64,000 nt of DNA from Kribbella pratensis (GCF_004366075.1 NZ_SODU01000001.1:1116001-1180000), one strand, 5' to 3'. Shown: positions 24,697 through 33,760, counted from the first letter of the stretch. Translations and numbers: made by a program. Notes: generated by a model not told the origin, from the letters alone.

Positions 24697-25757
24697 AACT
24701 CACCACCCACCTGGTCTCGGCACCGCTGCACACCCCGTTCGTCACCGCACTGCGGACGGCGACCCACGTCGAGTCGCTCCTGGTCGAGGTGAGCGACGGC
24801 GAGCACAGCGGCTGGGGCGAGGCGCCGCAGGTCTGGAAGGTGACCGGAGACTCGCTCGCCGGCTCGCAGGCCTGTATCGAAGGCCCGATCACCACTGCGC
24901 TCGACGGGCTCGGCCCGGACGATCTCACCGAGGCGCTGCGTCGCGTGCAGGGCGCGGCGGTCGGCAACTTCGGGGCGAAGGACGCCGTCGACGTCGCGCT
25001 GCACGACCTCGCGGCGCGGCGGCGCGGGCTGACGCTGCACGGGTTCCTCGGGTCGACGACCGACGTGGTCCGGACGGACGTGACGCTGTCGGTCGGCGAC
25101 GCGGACGCGCTGGCCGATGCCGGGAAGGCCCGGGTCGCGGACGGGTTCGACGTACTCAAGATCAAGGTCGGCACCGACGCGGCCGGCGACATCGAGCGCG
25201 TCCGCCGGGTCCGGGACGCGATCGGCCCCGCGCCGCGGCTGCGCCTGGACGCCAACCAGGGCTGGACGCGGCGTGACGCCGTCACGGTGATTCGCGCCCT
25301 CGAGGACGCCGGCTGCGCGACCGAACTCGTCGAGCAGCCGGTCGCCGCAGCCGACCTCGACGGCATGGCCTGGGTGACCGATCGGGTCAGTACGCCGATC
25401 CTCGCCGACGAGTCCGTGTACGGCGTCCGCGACCTGGTGGCGGTGATCCGGCACGGCGCGGCCGACCTGGTGAACGTGAAGCTCGCGAAGTGCGGCGGGC
25501 TGGCGCCGGCGCGGACGCTCCTCGAACTCGCCCGCGAGCACGGCCTCGGCGCGATCGTCGGCTGCATGATGGAGAGCCACGTCGGCGTCGGCGCGGCGGC
25601 CGCACTGGTCTCGGCGTACCCGACGACGGCGGTCAACGACCTGGATGCCGCCTGGTGGCTCCGCGAGGCGCCCGTGACCGGCGGGATCCGGTACGACGGC
25701 TCGCTGATCCACCTGCCTTCTGCTCCGGGACTGGGCGTGACAGGCTTGACCGTATGA
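24693..25757 (+). CDS. Dipeptide epimerase (L-Ala-D/L-Glu epimerase type), enolase superfamily
   Basis: A 354-residue enolase-superfamily enzyme. The catalytic K-x-K is Lys156-Ile-Lys158 (FDVLKIKVGTD). Metal ligands are Asp186 (LRLDANQGW), Glu214 (ELVEQPV) and Asp239 (ILADES). The second catalytic Lys is in NVKLAKCGG (263-266), and the C-terminal lid reads IVGCMMESHVGVGAAAAL. These match the muconate-lactonizing/dipeptide-epimerase subgroup; the NlpC/P60 neighbour favours L-Ala-D/L-Glu epimerisation of murein dipeptides. The GTG at 24693 has GGAGG and overlaps the upstream stop. The ATGA at its 3' end couples it to the next gene. Confidence 0.87.
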   Translation: MKLTTHLVSAPLHTPFVTALRTATHVESLLVEVSDGEHSGWGEAPQVWKVTGDSLAGSQACIEGPITTALDGLGPDDLTEALRRVQGAAVGNFGAKDAVDVALHDLAARRRGLTLHGFLGSTTDVVRTDVTLSVGDADALADAGKARVADGFDVLKIKVGTDAAGDIERVRRVRDAIGPAPRLRLDANQGWTRRDAVTVIRALEDAGCATELVEQPVAAADLDGMAWVTDRVSTPILADESVYGVRDLVAVIRHGAADLVNVKLAKCGGLAPARTLLELAREHGLGAIVGCMMESHVGVGAAAALVSAYPTTAVNDLDAAWWLREAPVTGGIRYDGSLIHLPSAPGLGVTGLTV

Positions 25758-26620
25758 AGTTAGCCGCCGCCAAGGTCCCGATCAGTACCGTCTGGACGTC
25801 ACCGGACGCGCCGCGTGACATCGACGCCCCGGCCACCGCCGCACAGCCCGACGTGGCCGCGTGGGCCAAGTCGATGGACACCGAGACCCGGCTCGGCCTG
25901 CACGGCCGGACCCTGACCCAACTGCTGTTCGCCGAGCCCGTCTTGGTGCGCTCGGAGCGGGACGGCTGGTCCGAGGTCCTCGCGCCATGGCAGCCGTCGT
26001 CCCAGGACGAGCTCGGGTACCCGGGCTGGGTTCCGTCGAGTCACCTCGGCGAGCTGCCGCAGAGCGCGTCGGACCCGGTCGCAATCGCCGTACCGACGGC
26101 CTCCTTGCTTGCCGAGCCTGATGGCCGGCCGATATCGGAGCTGTCGTTCGGGACGGTGCTGGCCTCCGACGAGCACGCCGACGGGTACACGCGGGTGGCG
26201 ACACCCGACGGCGGCTCGGGCTGGCTTGCGGACGCCGCACTGCGGTCCGTGTCCGAGCCGTCCGATGCCGACGAGCGGTTGCGCCTCGGCGAGCAGTTCC
26301 TCGGGCTGGAGTACCTGTGGGGCGGTACGTCGGCGTACGGGCTGGACTGTTCCGGGCTGATCCACGCCGTCAGCCGGGTGCTCGGGCTGCGGACGCCGCG
26401 CGATGCGCACGACCAGGCGGACACGCTGCCGAACATTCCGATCGACGACGCGCGGCCGGGTGACCTGTACTTCTTCGCGCGACCCGGGAAAGAGGTGCAC
26501 CACGTCGGCTTCGTGTCCCCGGCGGGGATGCTGCACGCGTCCGAGACCGGCAAGCGCCTGGAGAACGAGGCACTCACCGACGACCGCCGGGCGACGCTGG
26601 TCACTGCGGCGCGCTTCTGA
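25754..26620 (+). CDS. NlpC/P60 family peptidase with SH3-like domains
   Basis: A 288-residue protein. Residues 1-170 look like two bacterial SH3-type modules (LTQLLFAEPVLVRSERDGWS; YTRVATPDGGSGWLADAALR). The C-terminal NlpC/P60 domain has the Cys nucleophile in YGLDCSGLIHAV, the His in VHHVGFVS and the third catalytic position near MLHASETG. Such enzymes cut gamma-D-Glu-diamino acid bonds. There is no signal peptide, like YkfC of Bacillus, so it probably trims recycled murein peptides in the cytosol to give the dipeptides that the epimerase uses. The start ATG overlaps the epimerase stop by four bases. Confidence 0.88.
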   Translation: MKLAAAKVPISTVWTSPDAPRDIDAPATAAQPDVAAWAKSMDTETRLGLHGRTLTQLLFAEPVLVRSERDGWSEVLAPWQPSSQDELGYPGWVPSSHLGELPQSASDPVAIAVPTASLLAEPDGRPISELSFGTVLASDEHADGYTRVATPDGGSGWLADAALRSVSEPSDADERLRLGEQFLGLEYLWGGTSAYGLDCSGLIHAVSRVLGLRTPRDAHDQADTLPNIPIDDARPGDLYFFARPGKEVHHVGFVSPAGMLHASETGKRLENEALTDDRRATLVTAARF

Positions 26621-26629
26621 CACACGCAA

Positions 26630-26663
26630 TCGCCCCGGACCGCGACTGTGCGGTCCGGGGCGA
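26630..26663. terminator. Bidirectional terminator between NlpC/P60 and terC
   Basis: TCGCCCCGGACCGC (26630-26643) pairs perfectly with GCGGTCCGGGGCGA (26650-26663) across a 6-base loop. It lies between two converging genes, 10 bases from each stop codon. Confidence 0.85.
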
Positions 26664-26673
26664 TCTGCTGTGC

Positions 26674-27705
26674 TCAGGACTCCTTGTGGTGCAGCTCCGG
26701 CTCCGAGGGCTCGACCTTGTCGGCCGGCTCCTCCGCCTGCATCGTGCGGGACTTGTGCAGGCTGAGGATCGTGGTGATGCCCAGGGTCACGATGATGAAG
26801 CCGAGCGAGAACCAGATCGGGATCTCCGGCGCCCAGTCGATGTGGTGACCGCCGTTGATGAACGGCAGTTCGTTCACATGCATCGCGTGCAGCACCAGCT
26901 TCACGCCGATGAACGCGAGCACCACCGACAGGCCGAGCGACAGGTACACCAGGCGGCGGAGCAGGTCACCGAGCAGGAAGTACAGCTGCCGCAGACCCAT
27001 CAGCGCGAACACGTTCGCGGCGAAGACCAGGAACGGCTCCTGGGTAAGACCGTAGATCGCCGGGATCGAGTCGAGCGCGAACAGCAGGTCGGTGGTGCCG
27101 AGCGCGATGATCACGATCGCCATCGGGGTGACGAACCGCCGGCCGTTCTTCTTCAGCGTCAGCTTCACGCCGTTGTACTCGTCGGTGGCGTTCAGCCGCC
27201 GCTTCGCGAACCGGATGACCGCGTTCTCCTTGAAGTCCTCGTCGTCGTTCTCGCCCTGCTTGGCGAGATGGATCGCGGTGTAGACCAGGAACGCGCCGAA
27301 GATGTAGAAGACCCACGAGAACTGGTTGATCGCGGCCGCGCCGACCGCGATGAAGATGCCGCGGAAAACCAGCGCCAGGATGATGCCGACCAGCAGCGCG
27401 GTCTGCTGGTACTTCCTCGGTACGCCGAACCTGGACATGATGATCAAGAAGATGAACAGGTTGTCGACGCTCAGGCTGTACTCGGTGAGCCAGCCGGCGA
27501 AGAACTCCCCGGCGTACTGCCCGCCGGAGAACCACCAGACCCCGAGGCCGAAGACAACCGCGAGACCGACGTAGAACGCGATCGCGGTGGCCGATTCGCG
27601 GGTGCTCGGCTCGTGCGGGCGGCGGCCGATGACGAAGACGTCGAAGGCCAGCAGCGCCAGCAGCAGGCCGACGGTGATGTACCAGACATAGTCAGCTACG
27701 TGCAC
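26674..27705 (-). CDS. TerC/Alx family integral membrane protein (likely Mn exporter)
   Basis: A 343-residue polytopic protein with nine or so hydrophobic helices. The TerC hallmarks are the acidic intramembrane motifs EYSLSVDNLFIFLIIMSRF and GTTDLLFALDSIPAIYGLT. The tail from residue 315 is hydrophilic (KSRTMQAEEPADKVEP). TerC/Alx/YceF proteins are now linked to manganese efflux that supplies secreted metalloenzymes or relieves Mn stress. A yybP-ykoY riboswitch lies directly upstream and supports that. GTG at 27705 follows CGGAGGATTCT. It is transcribed alone. Confidence 0.92.
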   Translation of the reverse strand: MHVADYVWYITVGLLLALLAFDVFVIGRRPHEPSTRESATAIAFYVGLAVVFGLGVWWFSGGQYAGEFFAGWLTEYSLSVDNLFIFLIIMSRFGVPRKYQQTALLVGIILALVFRGIFIAVGAAAINQFSWVFYIFGAFLVYTAIHLAKQGENDDEDFKENAVIRFAKRRLNATDEYNGVKLTLKKNGRRFVTPMAIVIIALGTTDLLFALDSIPAIYGLTQEPFLVFAANVFALMGLRQLYFLLGDLLRRLVYLSLGLSVVLAFIGVKLVLHAMHVNELPFINGGHHIDWAPEIPIWFSLGFIIVTLGITTILSLHKSRTMQAEEPADKVEPSEPELHHKES

Positions 27706-27730
27706 AGAATCCTCCGGAGCTCAGATGAAA

Positions 27731-27880
27731 AATCGACTCCGAAGGTCTCTTCCGCGTCACACTGCGTTACATCGTGTGACACCGAGGGCACCGGGTCCAG
27801 GACGAGCCCTGACCGTGATGACGATGCCGCCGCAAAAGGAATACTCCCCTTCTCGAGGACCATTCTGACGGCTTGACGTC
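27731..27880 (-). promoter_or_regulatory. yybP-ykoY (manganese) riboswitch upstream of terC
   Basis: The minus-strand leader contains AGAAGGGGAGTATTCC near its 5' side (complement of about 27839-27855) and GGAAGAGACCTTCGGAGTCGA near its 3' side (about 27733-27753). These are the two conserved internal-loop segments (GGGGAGUA and GAGACCU) that build the Mn-binding pocket. Helical elements lie between them (CTCGGTGTCACAC ... GTGTGACGCGG). The terC start follows about 35 bases later. Raised Mn should turn the gene on. Ends are approximate. Confidence 0.8.
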
Positions 27881-27973
27881 CAAGACTCCAAATCCAGGAC
27901 GCCGTGTCCGCCTGTCGAAATCATCACAGGCCCGTCAGGGAATAGTCGCAGCCCGTAACCTATTGGCCGCCGA

Positions 27974-28330
27974 TCAATCGCCGGCCGTCGGTCGTTGCCG
28001 CTTCGGCAGCTTCGCCACCACGGTCTCGTACGACGCGTCGATCAGCTCCAGCACCTCGTCGTCCGGCACCGCTCCCCCGAGCCGCACCGTGTTCCACCCG
28101 GCGCGCCCGATGTACGCCATCTTGCCGACGTCGGCCGGGTAGGTGTCCACCAACTCGTCGGCCTCCTCGCGGTTCGCACCGCACTTCAGCCCGACCGCAC
28201 CGCCCCCGAGAAACGCAAAGATCTTCGGCCCCACCTTCGCGACCGCATCCCCGTCCCACGGCTCATCCTGCCAAGCCCCCGCCTTCCCCAGGCAGTACTC
28301 GAGCACCTCGTCGTCGCCAAGCCGCGCCAT
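27974..28330 (-). CDS. MmcQ/YjbR family protein
   Basis: A 118-residue protein of the MmcQ/YjbR (CyaY-like fold) family. It shows the usual opening (VLEYCLGKAGAWQDEPWDGD), KIFAFLGGGAVGLKCGANRE, and the conserved DVGKMAYIGRAGWNTVRLGG with the Trp-Asn pair. The family is small, cytosolic and proposed to bind DNA; no enzymatic role is established. It sits 14 bases downstream of the VOC gene on the same strand, so both are probably cotranscribed with uvrB. Confidence 0.88.
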   Translation of the reverse strand: MARLGDDEVLEYCLGKAGAWQDEPWDGDAVAKVGPKIFAFLGGGAVGLKCGANREEADELVDTYPADVGKMAYIGRAGWNTVRLGGAVPDDEVLELIDASYETVVAKLPKRQRPTAGD

Positions 28331-28344
28331 CTCGTTCCTCCGGG

Positions 28345-28713
28345 TCAGCTGTGCGAGACGACTTCGACGTTGTTGCCGTCCGGATCACGCAGGAACACCG
28401 CGTAGTAGCCCGGGTGGTACTCCGGCCACTCCTTCGGCTCGTGCAGCACCTCTGCCCCCAGCTCCACGGCGGCCCGATGGACGGTGCCGACCGTCGCACG
28501 GTCCGGCGCCGTGAACGCCACGTGGATCTCTCGCTGGACCCCGCCGGTGGTCTGCCGGCCGAGCCAGAACTTCGGTACGCCGTCCCGTCCGGCCAGCCCG
28601 AGAACGTCTCCGAAGTCCAAGGTCACCGCGATCCCGAGCGGGCCGAGCGTCTGCTCGTAGAACCGCCGGCTGGCGTCGAGGTCATCGCACTGCAGCGACA
28701 GATGGTCGAACAC
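28345..28713 (-). CDS. VOC family (glyoxalase-like) protein
   Basis: A 122-residue single-unit VOC protein made of two beta-alpha-beta-beta-beta halves. The first opens FDHLSLQCDDLDASRRFYEQTLGP with His3-like metal ligand (HLSL) and the second reads EIHVAFTAPDRATVGTVHRA. The closing FLRDPDGNNVEVVSH supplies the conserved metal Glu. It could be a lyase, dioxygenase or antibiotic-binding member; nothing here decides. Start GTG at 28713, 12 bases after the uvrB stop, so it is likely cotranscribed with uvrB and the MmcQ/YjbR gene. Confidence 0.88.
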   Translation of the reverse strand: MFDHLSLQCDDLDASRRFYEQTLGPLGIAVTLDFGDVLGLAGRDGVPKFWLGRQTTGGVQREIHVAFTAPDRATVGTVHRAAVELGAEVLHEPKEWPEYHPGYYAVFLRDPDGNNVEVVSHS

Positions 28714-28725
28714 GGACTCTCCTGG

Positions 28726-30831
28726 CTACTTCGCGCCGGCGTTGGTCATCTGGCGGAGCTCCTTCTTCAGTTCGGAGATCTCGTCGCGGTAGCGGGCGGC
28801 GACCTCGAACTGGAGCTCGGCGGCGGCGTTGTGCATCTGGTCGGTCAGCTGCTGGATCAGGTCGGCCAGGTCGGACGACGGGAGACCGCCGGCCAGTTCC
28901 TTCGCCTTCTCGCCGGCCTTCGCCTTACCTCCGCCGGGGACCGGCGCCTTGCCGCGCGACTGGGTGCGGCCGGAGCCGAGCAGTTCGGCGGTGTCCGCGT
29001 CCTCGCGGGCCAGCATGTCGGTGATGTCGGCGATCTTCTTCCGCAGCGGCTGCGGGTCGACCCCGTGCTCCTCGTTGTACGCGATCTGTTTCGCGCGCCG
29101 CCGGTTGGTCTCGTCGATCGCCTGCTCCATCGACGGGGTGATCTTGTCCGCGTACATGAACACCTGACCGGACACGTTCCGGGCGGCGCGGCCGATCGTC
29201 TGGATCAGCGAACGGCCCGACCGCAGGAAGCCTTCCTTGTCGGCGTCCAGGATCGCGACCAGCGACACCTCGGGCAGGTCCAGACCCTCACGGAGCAGGT
29301 TGATACCGACGAGAACGTCGTACTCCCCCATCCGCAGCTCGCGCAGCAGCTCGACCCGGCGGAGCGTGTCGACCTCGCTGTGCAGGTACCTGGTCCGGAT
29401 CCCCATCTCCAGCAGGTAGTCGGTCAGGTCCTCGGACATCTTCTTGGTGAGCGTGGTGACCAGGACCCGCTCGTCGCGCTCGACCCGGAGCCGGATCTCG
29501 TGGATCAGGTCGTCGATCTGGCCCTTGGTCGGCTTCACGATCACCTCGGGGTCGACCAGACCGGTCGGCCGGATGAGCTGCTCGACGTACCCGTCGGACT
29601 TGTCCTGCTCGTACTGCCCCGGGGTCGCGGACAGGTACACGGTCTGGCCGATCCGCTCCAGGAACTCCTCCCAGCGCAGCGGCCGGTTGTCCATCGCCGA
29701 CGGCAGCCGGAAGCCGTGTTCGACCAGGGTCCGCTTCCGGGACATGTCCCCCTCGTACATCCCGCCGATCTGCGGGACGGTCACGTGCGACTCGTCGATG
29801 ACCAGCACGAAGTCCTCGGGGAAGTAGTCCAGCAGGCAGTGCGGCGCCGTACCGGGCTCGCGCCCGTCGGTGTGCCGGGAGTAGTTCTCGATCCCGGAGC
29901 ACGTCCCGATCTGCCGCATCATCTCGATGTCGTACGTCGTACGCATCCGCAGCCGCTGCGCCTCCAGCAGCTGCCCGCCGCGCTCGAGCTCGGCGAGCCG
30001 CTCCTCCAGCTCGGCCTCGATCGAGGTGATCGCGCGCTCCATCCGCTCCGGCGCGGTCACGTAGTGCGTGGCGGCGCCGATGTAGACCTCGTCCTCCTCG
30101 CTGATCACCTCGCCGGTCAGCGGATGCAGCGTCATCACCCGCTCGATCTCGTCACCGAAGAACTCCACCCGGACGGCGAGTTCCTGGTACACCGGGAAGA
30201 CCTCGAGCGTGTCGCCGCGGACCCGGAACGTGCCGCGGGTCCCGGCCAGGTCGTTGCGCGCGTACTGCACGCCGACCAGCTTGCGGAGCAGGCCGTCGCG
30301 GTCCATCTCGGTGCCGACCTTCACGTGGATCATGCGGTTCAGGTACTCGTCGGCGGAGCCCAGGCCGTAGATACAGGAGACGGTCGCCACCACGATCACG
30401 TCGCGGCGGGTGAGCAGCGACCACGTCGCGGAGTGCCGCAGCCGCTCGACCTCCTCGTTGATCGAGGAGTCCTTCTCGATGTAGGTGTCCGTCTGCGGGA
30501 CGTACGCCTCGGGCTGGTAGTAGTCGTAGTACGACACGAAGTACTCGACGGCGTTGGCGGGGAAGAACTGCCGCAACTCGTTCGCGAACTGGGCGGCGAG
30601 CGTCTTGTTCGGCTGCAGGATCAGCATCGGGCGCTGGATCTTCTCGGCCAGCCAGGCGATCGTCGCGGTCTTACCTGTACCGGTGGCGCCCAGCAGCACC
30701 ACGTCCTGCTCGCCGGCGTTGATCCGCCGCTCGAGGTCCGCGATCGCGGCCGGCTGGTCACCGGCCGGCTCGAAGTCGGACACCACTTTCAGCGGCGCGA
30801 CCATACGCTGGAGATCCGAGACCTGTCTCAT
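28726..30831 (-). CDS. uvrB: Excinuclease ABC subunit B
   Basis: A 701-residue UvrB, the damage-verifying helicase-like subunit of nucleotide excision repair. Walker A GATGTGKT is at residues 48-55. The beta-hairpin for strand separation is [12 protein letters not shown]. Helicase motifs include [27 protein letters not shown]-like [11 protein letters not shown] and [19 protein letters not shown]. The C-terminal UVR motif ([21 protein letters not shown]) contacts UvrC. Starting at ATG 30831 gives the standard N-terminus ([12 protein letters not shown]); a GTG at 30840 would add three residues. No LexA box is seen upstream. Confidence 0.96.
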   Translation of the reverse strand: MRQVSDLQRMVAPLKVVSDFEPAGDQPAAIADLERRINAGEQDVVLLGATGTGKTATIAWLAEKIQRPMLILQPNKTLAAQFANELRQFFPANAVEYFVSYYDYYQPEAYVPQTDTYIEKDSSINEEVERLRHSATWSLLTRRDVIVVATVSCIYGLGSADEYLNRMIHVKVGTEMDRDGLLRKLVGVQYARNDLAGTRGTFRVRGDTLEVFPVYQELAVRVEFFGDEIERVMTLHPLTGEVISEEDEVYIGAATHYVTAPERMERAITSIEAELEERLAELERGGQLLEAQRLRMRTTYDIEMMRQIGTCSGIENYSRHTDGREPGTAPHCLLDYFPEDFVLVIDESHVTVPQIGGMYEGDMSRKRTLVEHGFRLPSAMDNRPLRWEEFLERIGQTVYLSATPGQYEQDKSDGYVEQLIRPTGLVDPEVIVKPTKGQIDDLIHEIRLRVERDERVLVTTLTKKMSEDLTDYLLEMGIRTRYLHSEVDTLRRVELLRELRMGEYDVLVGINLLREGLDLPEVSLVAILDADKEGFLRSGRSLIQTIGRAARNVSGQVFMYADKITPSMEQAIDETNRRRAKQIAYNEEHGVDPQPLRKKIADITDMLAREDADTAELLGSGRTQSRGKAPVPGGGKAKAGEKAKELAGGLPSSDLADLIQQLTDQMHNAAAELQFEVAARYRDEISELKKELRQMTNAGAK

Positions 30832-30889
30832 GCCCTCCACCGTACGGTCCCGCGCCGACAGTTTCTAAAAGTCCCAGGTCAGGACGCTG

Positions 30890-31711
30890 TCAGAAGCTTT
30901 TTATGACGCTGTTGTTCATGTAGATGAGCTCGTTCACGCGGCGGGCGTAGACGCGGGTCTCGAGGGCCGCGTCGGTGGCGGTGGTGCGGTCGAACTGGTC
31001 CTGGTAGGCGGTGACGAAGCCCTGCATCGCGACCTTCCTGCCGTTCTTCGCGACCCAGGCGCCGGTGTAGGTGACCGCGTAGCAGGCCTTGATGTTCGGG
31101 TTCGCCGGCTTGCAGGCGGTGCCCTTGCCGATCCGGACGCCCTCCATACCGTTCGACTCGACGTCGACCAGGTGCTCGGCGAAGCCCTTCGCGTCGTACA
31201 GCTCGGTCTGACGGACCCAGTAGTACCCGTCGATCAGCCCGCGCGCGTTGAACTGCTGCAGGATGTAGTTCTTCCCGCTCCTGGACTTGTCCCAGTCCGG
31301 CAGCCAGCCCTTGGACGGCGTGAACCAGATCCCCCAGCCGACCTCGACCCCGACGTCGTTCGGCCCCTTGGAGTCGTTCGGGGTCGGCGTCGGCGACGGC
31401 GTGTACATGGTGCGGCCCGTCGGCTCCGGCGACGACTGCGTGGTCGGCTCGTCGTCCTTGCCGTTCACCATCAGCACGACGCCGACCGCGACCAGCAGCA
31501 CCGCCACGATCGCGCCCGCCATGATGATCCACGGCGTCCGGTTCGGCTTCGGCGGACGGCTCGGCCGGCCCGGACCGGGGCCCCAGCCACCGACGCCAAC
31601 GCCTTGTCCTGCGGGCGGTCCCTGCTGTCCCTGCACCTGCGGCCCGGTGCCCCAGCCGCCGGGAGCGGGTGCCGGCGGCGGGCCCGGCGGCGGACCGTAC
31701 TGCTGACTCAT
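30890..31711 (-). CDS. Pro-rich single-pass membrane protein, paralogue 3
   Basis: A 273-residue protein of unknown function. Residues 1-58 are Gly/Pro/Gln-rich and presumably cytosolic. A single membrane span follows at about 61-82 (WIIMAGAIVAVLLVAVGVVL). After a Thr/Pro/Ser stalk (TPSPTPTPND) comes an extracellular domain of about 170 residues with one Cys pair (TACKPANPNIKACYAV). The two genes upstream have the same plan, so this is the last of three related products behind a PrsW-like gene. The extracellular part may be a small alpha/beta domain of the kind seen in secreted Mycobacterium and Streptomyces lipoproteins; no catalytic motif is seen. Confidence 0.7.
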   Translation of the reverse strand: MSQQYGPPPGPPPAPAPGGWGTGPQVQGQQGPPAGQGVGVGGWGPGPGRPSRPPKPNRTPWIIMAGAIVAVLLVAVGVVLMVNGKDDEPTTQSSPEPTGRTMYTPSPTPTPNDSKGPNDVGVEVGWGIWFTPSKGWLPDWDKSRSGKNYILQQFNARGLIDGYYWVRQTELYDAKGFAEHLVDVESNGMEGVRIGKGTACKPANPNIKACYAVTYTGAWVAKNGRKVAMQGFVTAYQDQFDRTTATDAALETRVYARRVNELIYMNNSVIKSF

Positions 31712-31742
31712 AGTTGTTCCTCGCGGTAGTTCTGGGGATCCG

Positions 31743-32675
31743 TCACAGACTGTCGATCACGGACTTCTTCATGATCGCGGCGTCGGCCTCTGCCTTCGGG
31801 GCGAAGTCGGCCATGGTCCGGAAGTCCAGCGCGGTGACGACGTTGTCCTTGCGCCGGTACACCTCGACGGAGCCCTTGACCTTCGACTCCGTGCCGTCGG
31901 CAGCCTTGAAGCTGGAGGTGTAATCGATCGCGACGCACTCCACCAGGACGTCCTTCGGGCACGGCAGGTTCCGTACGTTGCCGAGCTGCGCGATTTCCTT
32001 GTCGACCTCGCCCTCGACGATGCCGAGCAGGTACGCGTTCGCGGTGACCTTCTCCTTCTGGCGCACCCACAGGAACGCCCGCGCGTCGGCGTTCGGGCCC
32101 GGCTTCGTCCCCGGCGGGTAGATCGCGACCTGCTTGCCGCGCTTCTCCCAGGTGACCTCGACCCAGCCCTGAGCCGGGACGATCGAGACGCCGAACCCGA
32201 CCGGCAGCGCGTTCGGCGGCGGCTGGTACGACGATGCCGGCGCGGTCGGCGTACCGGCAGACGGACTCGGCGACCGGCCCGGGTCTGCCTTCTTGTCACC
32301 GCCGGACAGCGCCACCAGCACGACCGCGACGAGCGCGACCACGAGCAGGCCGGCGCCGATCGGGATCAGCAGCGGCGGGACGGAGAAGCGCTTCTTCTCC
32401 GGCGGCGGACGGCGCAACGCGGGCGGGCCGACCTTGTCGCCCCACGCCGACGAGGTCTGCGTCGCCGGGCCAGGCCCGGCACCGGACCCCGGGCCGGGTC
32501 CAGGACCCGGTCCGGGCGCACCGCCGCCGCCCCACGGCGACGGCGGTGGAGTCACCTCGAGATCCCACGGCGACGGCGGGAGCTGGTCCTCCGCCTCGTC
32601 GGTCTCGTCCGGGTCCGGTCCGGTCTGGTTGACCCAGGGATTACCGCCGGTCCCCTTGTCTCGCTTTCCGCTCAC
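31743..32675 (-). CDS. Pro-rich single-pass membrane protein, paralogue 2
   Basis: A 310-residue protein with the same plan as its neighbours. An acidic/Pro/Gly-rich cytosolic N-terminus of about 95 residues includes GPGPGPGPGSG. The membrane span is at about 101-123 (LLIPIGAGLLVVALVAVVLVAL), followed by a Ser/Pro stalk and an extracellular domain (VGFGVSIVPAQGWVEVTWEK ... LPCPKDVLVECVAIDYTSSF) with a Cys pair. A similar GWGI/VSIVPAQGW beta strand near the start of the domain recurs in paralogue 3. Start GTG at 32675 overlaps the upstream stop by four bases (GTGA). Function unknown. Confidence 0.7.
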   Translation of the reverse strand: MSGKRDKGTGGNPWVNQTGPDPDETDEAEDQLPPSPWDLEVTPPPSPWGGGGAPGPGPGPGPGSGAGPGPATQTSSAWGDKVGPPALRRPPPEKKRFSVPPLLIPIGAGLLVVALVAVVLVALSGGDKKADPGRSPSPSAGTPTAPASSYQPPPNALPVGFGVSIVPAQGWVEVTWEKRGKQVAIYPPGTKPGPNADARAFLWVRQKEKVTANAYLLGIVEGEVDKEIAQLGNVRNLPCPKDVLVECVAIDYTSSFKAADGTESKVKGSVEVYRRKDNVVTALDFRTMADFAPKAEADAAIMKKSVIDSL

Positions 32676-33760
32676 TGACTCTGCAGCACCGACTTCAACA
32701 TGGCCGTGGTGTCCGGGTCGAGCGTCGAGAGCTTGTCCTTGCGCCCGTACGCCCTGGCGACGGTGAACACGCCGTCCTCCCGCTCCACGACCGCGACGAA
32801 CCCGACGACCGCGAGGCTGCCGCTCTGGCTGCTCTGCATGCCGGAGTACGACTGGGTGAGCAGGACCTTGACCGGGGTCTTGTCGTCCGGACCCGGTGTC
32901 GTCGTCTTGACCTCGTTGGTCTTGACCGAGGACAGGCTCTTGGTGTCGGTCTTGAGGACCTGCGGCAGCAGCGCCGCTGCGCTGGTACCCGTCACCTTCG
33001 CGGCCTGGACCATGAAGACGCCCTCGCCCTGCTTGACCAGGACGACGCCCTTGAATCCGTCGACGCTCTTGCGGATGTACCCCGTCCGCGGCTTCACATA
33101 GACGCCTTCGGCAACCTCGATGCCCTCGTCGCCGCCGTTCGGTTCCGTGGTCGGCTCCGTGGTCGGCGAGCCGGTGGGCTCAGACGTCGGCTCACCGGTG
33201 GGCTCGCCCGTCGGTTCCTCGGTCGGCTGTGAGGTCGGCGCCGAGGTCGGGGTCGGTGTCGGGTCGGCCTGTTCGTCGTCGCCGCCCTTGAAGACCAGGG
33301 CGAGTACGACGCCGATGATCGCCACGACCGCGAACGCACCGCCGGCGATCATCAGGGTCTTGCCGCTGCCGCCACCACCACGGCGCGGAGGCTGCTGACC
33401 CCACTGCTGCTGGCCGCCGTATGGGGGCTGCTGTCCGGGGAAGCCCGGCTGCTGGCCGGGATACCCCTGCTGCTGACCCGGGTAGCCCTGCTGGGGCTGC
33501 TGGTACTGCTGCTGCCCAGGGAACGTCGGCTGCTGAGGGTACGGCGCCTGCTGACCGTACCCAGGCTGCTGCGGCTGCCCGTAACCAGGCTGCTGACCCG
33601 GCTGACCCGGCTGACCTGGCTGCTGACCTGGCTGACCCGGCTGGCCTGGTTGCTGGCCGTACCCGGGCTGCTGCCCGTAGCCCGGCTGCTGTCCGTAGCC
33701 AGGCTGCTGACCGGGCTGCTGCCCCGGCTGGCCACCGTAGGGCGGCTGCTGGTTGCTCAT
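32672..33760 (-). CDS. PGYGQQ-repeat single-pass membrane protein, paralogue 1
   Basis: A 362-residue protein. The first 125 residues are Gln/Pro/Gly/Tyr-rich and contain repeated PGYGQQ and PGQPGQQ units, suggesting a disordered, possibly condensate-forming cytosolic tail. The membrane span is at about 136-157 (LMIAGGAFAVVAIIGVVLAL). A stalk of PTGEPTSEP-type repeats leads to an extracellular domain (GVYVKPRTGYIRKSVDGFKG ... VGFVAVVEREDGVFTVARAY). ATG at 33760 overlaps the PrsW-like stop (ATGA at 33757-33760). Proline/glutamine-rich cytosolic tails of this kind occur in actinobacterial signalling and cell-wall proteins; the role here is unknown. Confidence 0.72.
   Translation of the reverse strand: MSNQQPPYGGQPGQQPGQQPGYGQQPGYGQQPGYGQQPGQPGQPGQQPGQPGQPGQQPGYGQPQQPGYGQQAPYPQQPTFPGQQQYQQPQQGYPGQQQGYPGQQPGFPGQQPPYGGQQQWGQQPPRRGGGGSGKTLMIAGGAFAVVAIIGVVLALVFKGGDDEQADPTPTPTSAPTSQPTEEPTGEPTGEPTSEPTGSPTTEPTTEPNGGDEGIEVAEGVYVKPRTGYIRKSVDGFKGVVLVKQGEGVFMVQAAKVTGTSAAALLPQVLKTDTKSLSSVKTNEVKTTTPGPDDKTPVKVLLTQSYSGMQSSQSGSLAVVGFVAVVEREDGVFTVARAYGRKDKLSTLDPDTTAMLKSVLQSQ
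33560..33750 (-). repeat. In-frame PGYGQQ / PGQPGQQ coding repeats
   Basis: The minus strand encodes tandem hexa- and heptapeptide units rich in Gly, Gln, Pro and Tyr. The DNA unit is about 18 bases (CAGCAGCCGGGCTACGGC-like) with substitutions. It is coding, in one frame and without spacers. Confidence 0.85.

Noticed and set aside
30831..30880. LexA box expected before uvrB
   Set aside because: No GAAC-N4-GTTC-like palindrome is present in the upstream bases, so SOS control of uvrB could not be claimed.
28351..30906. Long plus-strand frame opposite uvrB and the VOC gene
   Set aside because: It spans two real genes and their junction in antisense and has no recognisable protein features.
33560..33750. 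Tandem repeats resembling a CRISPR or satellite array
   Set aside because: Units are about 18 bases, continuous, without spacers, and in frame; they encode PGYGQQ-type protein repeats.
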